Made by a program: the position numbers and the translations under genes. Of a stretch of 64,000 bases of DNA, positions 32,866 to 41,162 are shown piece by piece; the stretch's first letter is position 1, and each line of letters begins with the position of its first letter. Location of the stretch: positions 3,224,001-3,288,000 of the forward strand of contig NZ_CP151657.1 of the NCBI RefSeq assembly GCF_038405225.1. The letters are read 5' to 3'. The notes beneath the pieces are model-generated. The model ran no database searches. It had not been told where the DNA came from and was given only the letters and a program-made list of their open reading frames with translations. This DNA comes from Arthrobacter citreus. Lineage in GTDB: Bacteria > Actinomycetota > Actinomycetes > Actinomycetales > Micrococcaceae.

Positions 32866-33210
32866 TCACTCCTCCGGCGTGCCCGACCGCTCCAGGGCAG
32901 CTTCCAGGCGTTCCACCTTGCCGGTCAGCTCGCCCGAGTGGCCCGGCCGGATGTCCGCCTTCAGCACCAGGGACACCCGGCTGCCGTAGCGGCCCACCGC
33001 CTCAGTGGCGCGCCGGATGACATCCATGACCTCATCCCACTCACCCTCCAGCGTGGTGAACATGGCATCGGTGTGGTTGGGCAGACCGGATTCGCGGACT
33101 ATCCGGACGGCGGCCGCGACGGCGTCGTGCACCGAGGCGTCAGCCGTTCCGGGACCGGCGGGGGAATCCGGACCAATGCCGGACGGAGCTACGGAGAAGG
33201 CAACAAGCAT
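32866..33210 (-). CDS. MTH1187-family thiamine-binding protein
   Basis: A 114-residue ferredoxin-like alpha/beta protein of the MTH1187/YkoF-type family. Characteristic strands are MLVAFSVAPSG, DAMFTTLEGEWDEVMDVIRRA and RVSLVLKADIRPG. Relatives bind hydroxymethylpyrimidine or thiamine. The usual N-terminal pattern here is followed by a Gly/Pro/Ala-rich insert (residues about 14-24). CAGACT, 6 nt before the ATG at 33210, hints at another leaderless start. No TPP riboswitch or thiamine gene is adjacent, so the physiological role is open. Confidence 0.8.
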   Translation of the reverse strand: MLVAFSVAPSGIGPDSPAGPGTADASVHDAVAAAVRIVRESGLPNHTDAMFTTLEGEWDEVMDVIRRATEAVGRYGSRVSLVLKADIRPGHSGELTGKVERLEAALERSGTPEE

Positions 33211-33263
33211 GCTGCCAGTCTGCCACCGCCTCCGGAAAACTCAAGGCAGCGGTGGCAGGACGG

Positions 33264-34814
33264 CTAGGCTTCCGGCGTCGGCAGCTGCTGTTCGCGTTCG
33301 AGCCTGGCGGCGCGCTCGGCCCGCTCAGCCGTGCGCAGGTCCGCGAATTTGTCATTCAGGCGGGAGTGGCGCTGGCCGTACGCGAAGTACAGCAGGAATC
33401 CGATCAGCAGCCATCCCGCGAAGTAGATCCAGGTTTCCACGGCCAGGTTGGTCATCAGGTAGACGCACAGCAGGGCCGAGAGAACCGGGAGGACCGGACC
33501 GAAAGGCACACGGAAGGCGGGCTTGAGGTCCGGCCGCTTGCGGCGCAGGACCAGGACGCCGGCGCTGACGACCACAAACGCGGACAGGGTGCCAATGTTG
33601 ATCATTTCCTCAAGGACGTCCACCTGGGTGAACCCGGCCACCAGCGCCACGAGCGTTCCGCACAGGATCTGCAGGCGGGCCGGAGTGGCGTGCTTGTCGC
33701 TGGTGCGGGAGAGCGAGCGCGGCAGCAGCCCGTCGCGGCTCATCGCCAGGACCACGCGGGCCAGGCCCATCAGCAGGACCATGATCACCGTGGTGAGGCC
33801 AATCAGGGAGCCGACTGCGATCACCTGCGCCGCCCAGGGGTTTCCCACAAGGGAGAAGGCGGTGGCGAGGTTCGGAGATTCGACGGCGGCCAGTTCGGTG
33901 TAGGGAACCATTCCGGTCAGGGCCAGGGAGACACCGATGTACAGCAGGGTGACCACGGCCAGTCCGGCAAAGATGCCGCGGGGCAGGGTCTTGCCCGGGT
34001 TTTTTACTTCCTCGGCGGAGGTGGCCACGACGTCGAAGCCGATGAAGGCAAAGAAGACGATCGCCGCGCCGGCGAAGACCCCCAGCATGCCGTACTGGGC
34101 CGGGGCGGCGCCGGTCATGAAGGAGAACAGCGACTGCTGCAGGACGCCCTCAGTGCCCAGCGACTCGGTGGGAACGGAATCCGGAATGAACGGCGTATAG
34201 TTCTCGGCCTTCACGTAGAAGAAGCCGGCAACGATCACGAACAGCACAACGCCGATCTTGATCAGGGTGAACACGTTGCCCACCTGGGCGGAGAGCTTGG
34301 TTCCCATGACGAGCAGAACCGTGAAGAGCGACACAATCAGCAGCGGTCCCCAGGTCAGGTCCACCGGGCCCAGGTCAAGGGTGGCCGGAACGTCCAGCCC
34401 CAGCAGGCTGAACACCTCACTGAGGTAAATGCCCCAGTACTTGGCAATCACTGCCGCAGCCGTGAACAGTTCCAGGATCAGGTTCCAGCCAATGATCCAT
34501 GCCACCAGCTCACCCATGGTCGCGTAGGTGAACACGTAGGCGGAGCCAGCCACCGGAATGGCAGTGGCGAATTCGGCGTAACACATGATCGCCAATGCGC
34601 ACGTGACGGCTGCTAGGACAAACGAGAGCGTGACGGCGGGGCCGGAGAAGTTGGCCGCGGCCTTCGCTCCCACGGAGAAAATTCCCGCACCCACAGCAAC
34701 GGCGACACCCATGATCATGAGGTCCCACGTCGTCAGGGTGCGCTTAAGCCTGCGGCCGGGCTCATCTGCGTCCGCAAGGGAATCCTCAATGGGCTTTGTT
34801 CTGAAGAGACTCAC
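33264..34814 (-). CDS. APC superfamily amino acid permease (CAT type)
   Basis: A 516-residue permease with 12-14 membrane segments. The TM1 unwound region reads MGVAVAVGAGIFSVGA, matching the substrate-binding GXG of APC transporters. Other CAT-type landmarks are AEFATAIPVAGSAYVFTYATMGE and FFAFIGFDVVATSAEEVKNPGKTLPRGI. The cationic-amino-acid branch is likely, but the substrate is inferred. The C-terminus is charged and cytoplasmic. The start is GTG at 34814 with AAGGA upstream. It is divergent from pta, with a 246-nt shared regulatory region. Confidence 0.9.
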   Translation of the reverse strand: MSLFRTKPIEDSLADADEPGRRLKRTLTTWDLMIMGVAVAVGAGIFSVGAKAAANFSGPAVTLSFVLAAVTCALAIMCYAEFATAIPVAGSAYVFTYATMGELVAWIIGWNLILELFTAAAVIAKYWGIYLSEVFSLLGLDVPATLDLGPVDLTWGPLLIVSLFTVLLVMGTKLSAQVGNVFTLIKIGVVLFVIVAGFFYVKAENYTPFIPDSVPTESLGTEGVLQQSLFSFMTGAAPAQYGMLGVFAGAAIVFFAFIGFDVVATSAEEVKNPGKTLPRGIFAGLAVVTLLYIGVSLALTGMVPYTELAAVESPNLATAFSLVGNPWAAQVIAVGSLIGLTTVIMVLLMGLARVVLAMSRDGLLPRSLSRTSDKHATPARLQILCGTLVALVAGFTQVDVLEEMINIGTLSAFVVVSAGVLVLRRKRPDLKPAFRVPFGPVLPVLSALLCVYLMTNLAVETWIYFAGWLLIGFLLYFAYGQRHSRLNDKFADLRTAERAERAARLEREQQLPTPEA

Positions 34815-35010
34815 GGTGGTCCTTGCCTCTGGTATTCGTCAAAACTAACCGACCAATCCTAGGCCTCTGCCTGGATCGCGGCCGGGCTCCCTCCAGTTTA
34901 ATCCCACATAGTGAGACGCTGCAGTCCGGCCGCAGCGGCGGGAGGCCGGTTCAGCGGCTGCTGCCGCCTGTCAGCTAGCCACCGATCAATGCCTTTGGGA
35001 AGATGAGGAT

Positions 35011-35024
35011 GTGTCTTAGGACAC
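35011..35024. promoter_or_regulatory. inverted repeat upstream of pta
   Basis: GTGTC-TTAG-GACAC, about 40 nt before the pta start. Read as TGTG-N8-CACG it partly resembles a CRP/GlxR-type half-site pair. The rest of the 34815-35060 intergenic region shows no clear promoter to me. Confidence 0.3.
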
Positions 35025-35060
35025 GGCATTGGCCCCAACCCCAGAGATCGGACAACAACC

Positions 35061-37133
35061 ATGGCACGCGGAATCTATGTCAGCGCCATGACCCCGGGGT
35101 CCGGCAAATCCCTTGTCACCCTCGGTCTTGCCGACATGCTGCTCCGTCACGCCGACCGCGTGGGGTTCTTCCGACCCATCGTGGAAGGCTCCGAACCGGC
35201 GCAGGACCCCATGGTGCGGCTCATGCAGCGCAAGTTCAACCTCACCGCCGAAACCAGCCGGGGCGGACTCACCCGCCGCGAAGTCCGCTCCCTGCTCGTG
35301 GCCGGTGAGCGCGGCGAGGTCGATTCCCGGTGCCTGACGATCTACAACGAAGTGGCCGCCCACTGTGATGTGGTGATTATCGAGGGCTCGGACCTTTCCG
35401 GGCACGACGTCGCCCTGGAATTTATCCTGAACGCCCGCCTCGCCAATAACCTGGGCGCCGTGGTGCTGGCGGTCGTCAACGCACGGGAGATGACAGTGCC
35501 GGAAACGGCTGATGCAGTGGACGTGGCCCGGCGGGAGCTGCACGACGCACACTGCGACCTTCTCGCCATGATGGTCAACCGGGCGGAACCGGAGGCCGTG
35601 GATGAGATCAGGGCCGCCGTGCGCCCGGGGGCATCCGGCCGGCCGGTGTACGTGATGCCCGAGCTGAACGAGATTTCCCAACCCTCCATGTCCGAAGTGG
35701 CCAGGGCCCTTAACGCGCGGCAGCTGGCCGGCAGCGCATCACTGGAACGAGACGTCGTCGGCATCAAGGTCGCCGCCATGACGGTGGGCAACTTCATCTC
35801 CCAGCTGGACCACGGCAACCTGGTGATTGCCCCCAGCGACCGGGCCGACGTCATGGTGGCCGCGCTGGCCTCCGCTGTTTCGCCGGAATTCCCGGTACCC
35901 AGCGGCATGCTCCTTACCGGCGGCCTGCCCATCGATCCCGGAATCTTGGCGCTGCTGTCCCAGGCGCCGTTTCCGGTGTTCGCCGTCGACGTCGACACCT
36001 ACTCGGCTGCCCGGCAGGTCAGCCGCGTGCGCGGGGAGATCTCCTCCGGCCAGCGGCGCAAGGTCGCGGCCGCCCTGGGCGTCTGGACCCGGCACGTGGA
36101 CGAAAATGAGCTCCTGGAACGGCTGGAGCTTCCCCGGCCGGAGAAAATCACCCCGCTCCGTTTCCTGAACCAGCTGATCGTGCGTGCCCGGGCACAGCGG
36201 AAGCACATCGTCCTTCCCGAGGGACTGGACACGCGGGTCCTGAGGGCGGCGGAAATCCTGCACCGCAGGGACGTCTGCTCGCTCACCCTGCTCGGGCCCG
36301 AAGGAGAAGTGCGGGAGTTGGCGGCCAGTGAGGGCATCGACCTCAGCGGCACCACCATCATCAATCCGGCCACCAGCGCGCTGCGGGACGATTTCGCCCG
36401 TGAGTACGCGGTACTGCGGGCCAAGAAGGGCGTCACGTTCGACGACGCCCAGGAACGTATGCTTCACGGCGCATACTTCGGAACCATGATGGTGCACCTG
36501 GGGCGCGTGGACGGAATGGTCTCCGGCGCCGCGCACACCACAGCCAACACCATCCGCCCGGCGCTGGAATTCATCCGCACGAAAGAGGGGGTGGACATCG
36601 TCTCCTCGGTCTTCCTCATGCTGCTTGAGGACCGGGTGCTGGTTTACGGCGACTGCGCGGTGAATCCCGAACCGGACGCCAAGCAGCTGGCGGACATTGC
36701 CCTGGCCTCGGCGGACACCGCGTCCCGGTTTGGCGTGACGCCGCGGGTGGCGATGCTCTCCTATTCGACGGGCGCCTCGGGGCACGGCGAGTCCGTGGAA
36801 ACGGTCCGTGAGGCCACGGAACTGGTCCGCAGCCGGCGGCCCGATCTGCCGGTGGAAGGCCCCATTCAGTATGACGCCGCGGTGGACGCGACCACCGCGG
36901 CTTCGAAGCTGCCCGGCTCGGACGTGGCCGGACATGCAACCGTCTTCATCTTTCCGGACCTCAACACCGGGAACAACACGTACAAGGCGGTCCAGCAATC
37001 CGCCGGCGCCGTGGCGGTGGGGCCCATCCTGCAGGGGCTGCGGAAACCGGTCAATGACCTCTCCCGCGGCTGTACCGTCGAAGACATTGTCAACACCGTG
37101 GCCATCACCGCGGTCCAGGCCCAGGAGGGCTGA
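35061..37133 (+). CDS. pta: phosphate acetyltransferase
   Basis: A 690-residue long-form enzyme interconverting acetyl-CoA and acetyl phosphate. The N-terminal P-loop-like domain (MTPGSGKSLVTLGLADMLL) is followed by a DRTGG-type regulatory domain (residues about 215-330). The catalytic PTA_PTB domain (from about 370) contains RKHIVLPEGLDTRVLRA, MVSGAAHTTANTIRPAL, MLSYSTGASG and IFPDLNTGNNTYKAVQ. Length is that of class II Pta. Its stop overlaps the ackA start (TGATG), so the two are translated together. Expression may be controlled from the shared region with the permease. Confidence 0.96.
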   Translation: MARGIYVSAMTPGSGKSLVTLGLADMLLRHADRVGFFRPIVEGSEPAQDPMVRLMQRKFNLTAETSRGGLTRREVRSLLVAGERGEVDSRCLTIYNEVAAHCDVVIIEGSDLSGHDVALEFILNARLANNLGAVVLAVVNAREMTVPETADAVDVARRELHDAHCDLLAMMVNRAEPEAVDEIRAAVRPGASGRPVYVMPELNEISQPSMSEVARALNARQLAGSASLERDVVGIKVAAMTVGNFISQLDHGNLVIAPSDRADVMVAALASAVSPEFPVPSGMLLTGGLPIDPGILALLSQAPFPVFAVDVDTYSAARQVSRVRGEISSGQRRKVAAALGVWTRHVDENELLERLELPRPEKITPLRFLNQLIVRARAQRKHIVLPEGLDTRVLRAAEILHRRDVCSLTLLGPEGEVRELAASEGIDLSGTTIINPATSALRDDFAREYAVLRAKKGVTFDDAQERMLHGAYFGTMMVHLGRVDGMVSGAAHTTANTIRPALEFIRTKEGVDIVSSVFLMLLEDRVLVYGDCAVNPEPDAKQLADIALASADTASRFGVTPRVAMLSYSTGASGHGESVETVREATELVRSRRPDLPVEGPIQYDAAVDATTAASKLPGSDVAGHATVFIFPDLNTGNNTYKAVQQSAGAVAVGPILQGLRKPVNDLSRGCTVEDIVNTVAITAVQAQEG

Positions 37134-38290
37134 TGCTGGTACTCGTCATTAATTCCGGTTCCTCGTCCCTGAAGTACCAGGTCCGGGACACCGCAAACGG
37201 CGAGCTCCTCGCCAAGGGCATCATCGACCGCATTGGCGAGGATGCCGTGCCGGACCACGGAGCCGCCCTCGAGGAACTGAGCCGCCGCCTGCCCGACGTC
37301 CTCGGCGGCCGCAGCATCGACGCCGTCGGGCACCGGGTGGTTCACGGCGGGGAACGCTTCAGCGAACCCGTCCTGGTCAACAATGAAATTGTCCGGTCGA
37401 TCGAACGGCTGAGCCCCCTTGCCCCGCTGCATAATCCCGCGAGCGCCCGCGGCATCCGCGCCGTCCACGATAAATGGCCCAAGATTCCTCAGGTGGCGGT
37501 TTTCGACACCGCCTTCCACCGGACGCTGCCCGAGCAGGCATGGCGCTACGCCCTGCCGAACAGCCTGTACCGCAGGTACGGCATCCGCCGCTACGGGTTC
37601 CACGGGACCAGCTACGGCTACGTGGCGCCGGCCGCGGCCCGTTTTCTGGGCATTGAGCCCGGGGAGTTCGACGCCGTCATCGCCCATCTGGGCAACGGCG
37701 CGTCGGTGGCGGCCATCCAGGGCGGCAGGAGCATCGACACCTCGATGGGCTTCACGCCGCTGGAGGGACTGGTCATGGGCACCCGCAGCGGCGACGTGGA
37801 CCCGTCCATCCTGGTGTTCCTGCTCCGCGAAGGATACGACGCGGACACCTTGGACGATCTGCTGAACCGGGAGTCCGGGCTCCTCGCCCTGGGCGCCGCC
37901 TCGGACATGCGGACGCTGGTGGAGGCAGCCGCCGGCGGGGATGAAGCAGCCACACTGGCGCTGAACGTCGCGTCCTACCGGCTGGCCAAGTACATCGGCG
38001 CGTACCACGTGGCCGTCGGAGGGGCCCAGGCGCTGGTCTTCACGGCCGGCATTGGCGAAAACGCCTGGGAGTTCCGGGAACTGACCGTGAACCGGCTGGG
38101 CGCCCTGGGAATCACCCTGGACCCCGAGGCGAACCGGAAACGCGGATCCGAAGCACGCCTGATCAGCACGGCGGATTCAGCCATTCCCGTACTGGTGGTG
38201 CCCACCGATGAAGAGGAAGCGATTGCCGAAGCGACCGCCGAAACGGTGGCGCGGGACTTCGCTGCTCCAGCCGGGGCGGCCGGCAGTTGA
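37133..38290 (+). CDS. ackA: acetate kinase
   Basis: A 385-residue ASKHA-fold kinase converting acetyl phosphate and ADP to acetate and ATP. Signatures include VINSGSSSLKYQV, GHRVVHGGERF with catalytic residues, VFDTAFHRTLPEQAW, RRYGFHGTSYGYVA, HLGNGASV and TRSGDVDPSI. All are intact and length is typical. It overlaps pta by one base. Pta-AckA supports acetate overflow and re-uptake, alongside the separate acetyl-CoA synthetase at the left of the window. Confidence 0.97.
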   Translation: MLVLVINSGSSSLKYQVRDTANGELLAKGIIDRIGEDAVPDHGAALEELSRRLPDVLGGRSIDAVGHRVVHGGERFSEPVLVNNEIVRSIERLSPLAPLHNPASARGIRAVHDKWPKIPQVAVFDTAFHRTLPEQAWRYALPNSLYRRYGIRRYGFHGTSYGYVAPAAARFLGIEPGEFDAVIAHLGNGASVAAIQGGRSIDTSMGFTPLEGLVMGTRSGDVDPSILVFLLREGYDADTLDDLLNRESGLLALGAASDMRTLVEAAAGGDEAATLALNVASYRLAKYIGAYHVAVGGAQALVFTAGIGENAWEFRELTVNRLGALGITLDPEANRKRGSEARLISTADSAIPVLVVPTDEEEAIAEATAETVARDFAAPAGAAGS

Positions 38291-38432
38291 TCCCCATTCC
38301 GGGGAAACGCCGGGATGACACCGGGTACCTGACACGTATCCGCTGGAGGGGCTGACATTGCTCCCACTTTTCCGTTACGGTCAGATACCCGGTTAAGCAA
38401 ATGCCGCCTGCTAATTGCGTGCGGAGAATCCC

Positions 38433-38897
38433 ATGGAAAGCATCGCCTCACGGGAACACCCGTCCTCTGACCACACGCTCCGGGTTCTGGTCCGGATTGA
38501 CACCCAACTGCGGCTTGCCTGCCTCGAGGTGCGGGGTTGCCTCACGTCGGCCACCTGCTCCACACTGATGAACATTCTGACCCACACCGGAACCCTGGGT
38601 GCCGCAGTGAGCGTGAACCTGCTCCGGGCCGTTCATGTGGAACGCGAGGCCCTGGCGCTGCTTCATGAGGGCGCGGACCCCGCGGTGCAGTCCGGCAGCG
38701 GGCCGATACCGGTCGAAATCCTCGTCCCCCCGGAACTTCCCGTGTGCCGCCTCGGTCCGGAGCCGGCAGTTCCCGCCCCAGCAGGTATGCGTTCCACGGG
38801 CCAGGCACTGACCAACGAGGAAGCCGCCGAACTGATCACCCGGCGGGATCCGCGGATATTGACGGGCCGGAACGGCTTCCTGCCGCGGAAACCCTAA
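38433..38897 (+). CDS. hypothetical protein with a possible STAS-like segment
   Basis: A 154-residue soluble protein. Residues about 15-75 (LRVLVRIDTQLRLACLEVRGCLTSATCSTLMNIL, described in parts, then VSVNLLRAVHVEREALALL) have the strand-strand-helix-strand order and the small-residue turn expected of STAS domains. No conserved Ser phosphorylation motif is seen. The C-terminal half is Pro-rich and then helical (TNEEAAELITRRDP). GGAG lies 6 nt before ATG 38433. It is between ackA and an alcohol dehydrogenase, with no functional link. STAS similarity is inference. Confidence 0.55.
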   Translation: MESIASREHPSSDHTLRVLVRIDTQLRLACLEVRGCLTSATCSTLMNILTHTGTLGAAVSVNLLRAVHVEREALALLHEGADPAVQSGSGPIPVEILVPPELPVCRLGPEPAVPAPAGMRSTGQALTNEEAAELITRRDPRILTGRNGFLPRKP

Positions 38898-38923
38898 CCG
38901 GACGCGCGGAACTCCCGGGCATT

Positions 38924-38952
38924 TTGTCAGTACCCTTACTATTTGCGACAAT
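38924..38952 (+). promoter_or_regulatory. candidate promoter of the alcohol dehydrogenase gene
   Basis: TTGTCA (38924-38929), a 17-nt spacer and GACAAT (38947-38952). This would give a leader of about 45 nt with AGGAGG before the GTG start at 39003. Confidence 0.5.
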
Positions 38953-39002
38953 GGGTGAACGCACTTTCAAGCACCCAAAAGCAATTAGCAGGAGGACCGC
39001 AC

Positions 39003-40187
39003 GTGAAAGCAGTTACTTGGCAGGGAAAAAACTCCGTCAGCGTCGAGCAAGTCCCGGATCCGGTCATCCAGGAACCCACTGACGCCATCATCCGCGTCAC
39101 CTCCACTGCCGTCTGCGGGTCGGACCTCCACCTCTACGGGGTGCTGATGCCGTACATGAAGCCGGGCGACATCCTTGGGCACGAAACCATGGGCATCGTC
39201 GAAGAGGTCGGCTCGGCCGTGACCACCCTCAAGAAGGGTGACCGCGTGGTCATTCCCTTCCAGATCGCCTGCGGCAGCTGCTACATGTGCCGTCAGGGCC
39301 TGCAGACCCAGTGCGAGGTCACGCAGGTCCGGGAGAAGGGCTCCGGCGCCGCGCTCTTCGGCTTCTCCGAGCTGTACGGCTCCGTTCCCGGCGGCCAGGC
39401 CGAGTACCTGCGGGTTCCGCTGGCCGACTACAACCCCATCAAGGTTGGCACCGAACTCCCGGATCACCGCTACCTGTTCCTCTCCGACATCCTTCCCACC
39501 GCCTGGCAGGGCGTGCAGTACGCCAATGTGCCCGACGGCGGCACCCTCGCCGTCTACGGCCTGGGACCGGTGGGCCAGTTCGCTGCCCGCATCGGCACCC
39601 ACCTCGGTTACCGCGTGATCGGCGTGGAGCCGGTTCCGGAGCGCCGAGCCCTCGCTGCGCAGTACGGCGTCGAGGTGCTGGACCTGCATCAGGACGTCGC
39701 GGATGAGCTGCGTGAGATGACCGACGGCCGCGGCCCGGACTCGGTCGTGGACGCCGTCGGCATGGAAGCCCATGGCTCCCCCTCCGGCAAGGCCGCCCAG
39801 ACCGTCGTCGGCCTGCTCCCGGACAAGCTGGCCCAAAAGGCCATGGAAACCGCCGGCACGGACCGCCTTTCGGCCCTGCACGGAGCACTCGACGCCGTCC
39901 GCCGCGGCGGCACCGTGTCCCTTAGCGGGGTTTACGGCGGCACGGCCGACCCGATGAACCTGATGGCCATGTTCGACAAGCAGCTGAACCTGCGGATGGG
40001 CCAGTGCAACGTCAAGCGCTGGACCGACGACCTGATGCCGCTGGTGGAGGACCCCTCCGACCCGCTGGGTGTCACCAACCTGGTGACCCACCAGGCCAAC
40101 CTGGATGAGGCTCCGGAGCTGTACGAGAAGTTCCAGAAGAAGGAAGACGGCTGCATCAAGGTCGTTTTCCAGCCCGGCAGCAACTAA
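39003..40187 (+). CDS. zinc-dependent alcohol/aldehyde dehydrogenase (glutathione-independent formaldehyde dehydrogenase-like)
   Basis: A 394-residue medium-chain dehydrogenase. The catalytic zinc site is set by CGSDLHLY and GHETMG. A structural zinc is suggested by CGSCYMCRQGLQTQC (four Cys). The NAD-binding loop is YGLGPVGQFAARIGTHLG. An insertion around residues 255-285 (GSPSGKAAQTVVG) is typical of the formaldehyde-dehydrogenase-like branch. The start is GTG 39003 with AGGAGG 7 nt upstream. The true substrate is uncertain; aldehydes or short alcohols are likely. Confidence 0.9.
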   Translation: MKAVTWQGKNSVSVEQVPDPVIQEPTDAIIRVTSTAVCGSDLHLYGVLMPYMKPGDILGHETMGIVEEVGSAVTTLKKGDRVVIPFQIACGSCYMCRQGLQTQCEVTQVREKGSGAALFGFSELYGSVPGGQAEYLRVPLADYNPIKVGTELPDHRYLFLSDILPTAWQGVQYANVPDGGTLAVYGLGPVGQFAARIGTHLGYRVIGVEPVPERRALAAQYGVEVLDLHQDVADELREMTDGRGPDSVVDAVGMEAHGSPSGKAAQTVVGLLPDKLAQKAMETAGTDRLSALHGALDAVRRGGTVSLSGVYGGTADPMNLMAMFDKQLNLRMGQCNVKRWTDDLMPLVEDPSDPLGVTNLVTHQANLDEAPELYEKFQKKEDGCIKVVFQPGSN

Positions 40188-40198
40188 GCATCCCTCAG

Positions 40199-40232
40199 CT
40201 GCCCCGCCGTCCCTCTCCGGATGGCGGGGCAG
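40199..40232. terminator. hairpin between convergent alcohol dehydrogenase and phosphoesterase genes
   Basis: A 10-bp stem, CTGCCCCGCC (40199-40208) with GGCGGGGCAG (40223-40232), and a 14-nt loop. There is no U-tract, so it is a weaker terminator candidate. Confidence 0.55.
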
Positions 40233-40239
40233 TGGCCGT

Positions 40240-40755
40240 TTAAGCGGTGGAATTCCGCGGCGGGAGCCGCACCAGTTCGGAGTCGACGGTTGCGCCGTCC
40301 ACCGTGACGCGCAGGTAGGTGCAGAACGGCTGCCGGCGGCGGTCAGTCGGCGAGCCGGGGTTCAGCAGCCGCAGGCCGCGCGGCGTCACCGTGTCCCACG
40401 GGATGTGGCTGTGTCCAAACACCAGCAGGTCGGTGTCCGGAAACCGCTCGTCCATGCGGCGCTCCCGGCCGGTTGCCGGGCCTGTTTCATGAATGACGGC
40501 CAGGCGGACCTGCTCGATGGTTGCCGTCGCCACCAGGGGCAGCCGGTCCGGCAGGGCGCCGCCGTCGTTGTTGCCGTAGCAGGCGATCAGCCGGCGGGAG
40601 CGGCGCAGCATCTCATCGAGTGAATCCTCACTGACCCAGTCGCCGGCGTGCACGACGGCGTCGGCCGCTTCAATGTCCTGCCACAGCGGCTCGGGCAGCT
40701 CCCGCGCACGCTTGGGAAGATGGGTATCGGAGAGGACCAGCAGTTGGGTGGACAT
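40240..40755 (-). CDS. YfcE/MJ0936-type metallophosphoesterase
   Basis: A 171-residue calcineurin-like phosphoesterase. All metal-binding motifs are in order: LSDTHLP (DxH), VVHAGDW (GD), CYGNND (GNxD), VIHETGP and FGHSHIP (GHxH). The short length matches single-domain phosphodiesterases such as YfcE. The substrate is unknown. ATG 40755 is chosen because the family begins there (MSTQLLVLSDTH); a longer frame upstream is the antisense of DoxX. It follows the DoxX gene by 11 nt on the same strand. Confidence 0.87.
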   Translation of the reverse strand: MSTQLLVLSDTHLPKRARELPEPLWQDIEAADAVVHAGDWVSEDSLDEMLRRSRRLIACYGNNDGGALPDRLPLVATATIEQVRLAVIHETGPATGRERRMDERFPDTDLLVFGHSHIPWDTVTPRGLRLLNPGSPTDRRRQPFCTYLRVTVDGATVDSELVRLPPRNSTA

Positions 40756-40766
40756 GTATCCAGCCC

Positions 40767-41162
40767 CTACCGGCGCAGGCTCCAGGCCCACCGGATCAGG
40801 GGAAGCTGCAGCGGCAGCCGGGCCAGGTGAATCATCTTCTGCTGATCGGATCCCCGCGGCCCGAAGGCGCGCTGCAGGGCGCTGACGTGTCCGGCGATGA
40901 ACGCCACGTACATCAGTGCGGTTGCCGTGGCCGCAGCGCGGCGGGTGGCCGGCAGCAGCAGACCCGCCGCAGCGGCGAGTTCCAGGCCCCCGCTCAGGTG
41001 CGTCCATTGCCGACGCGTCATCACGCCCAGAGCGCCCCCGGTGTCCGTGCTGATACTCCGGGGCACCACGGCGTTGTAGAACTTCGGGTTGCGGAAGTGA
41101 TTGACGGCGCTGACGGTCAGCAGGGAGGCCATTGCGGCCGCGGAGAGGAACTGGCGGTTCAT
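40767..41162 (-). CDS. DoxX-family membrane protein
   Basis: A 131-residue protein with about four membrane helices (AAAMASLLTVSAVNHF, HLSGGLELAAAAGLLLPA, ATATALMYVAFIAGHV and a C-terminal amphipathic segment). The GGLELAAAAGLL block and FRNPKFY fit DoxX-like proteins, which are often linked to redox or respiratory functions without a defined reaction. Its ATG overlaps the stop of the GH15 gene (ATGA), and the phosphoesterase gene follows, giving a three-gene unit GH15-DoxX-phosphoesterase. Confidence 0.8.
   Translation of the reverse strand: MNRQFLSAAAMASLLTVSAVNHFRNPKFYNAVVPRSISTDTGGALGVMTRRQWTHLSGGLELAAAAGLLLPATRRAAATATALMYVAFIAGHVSALQRAFGPRGSDQQKMIHLARLPLQLPLIRWAWSLRR

Noticed and set aside
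33252-34616. A 454-codon open frame on the plus strand
   Set aside because: Antisense to the amino acid permease; Gln/His/Gly-rich without domain similarity.
35011-35024. CRP/GlxR site before pta
   Set aside because: Only TGTG and CACG partly match at the right spacing; too weak to name, so it is kept only as an unassigned inverted repeat.
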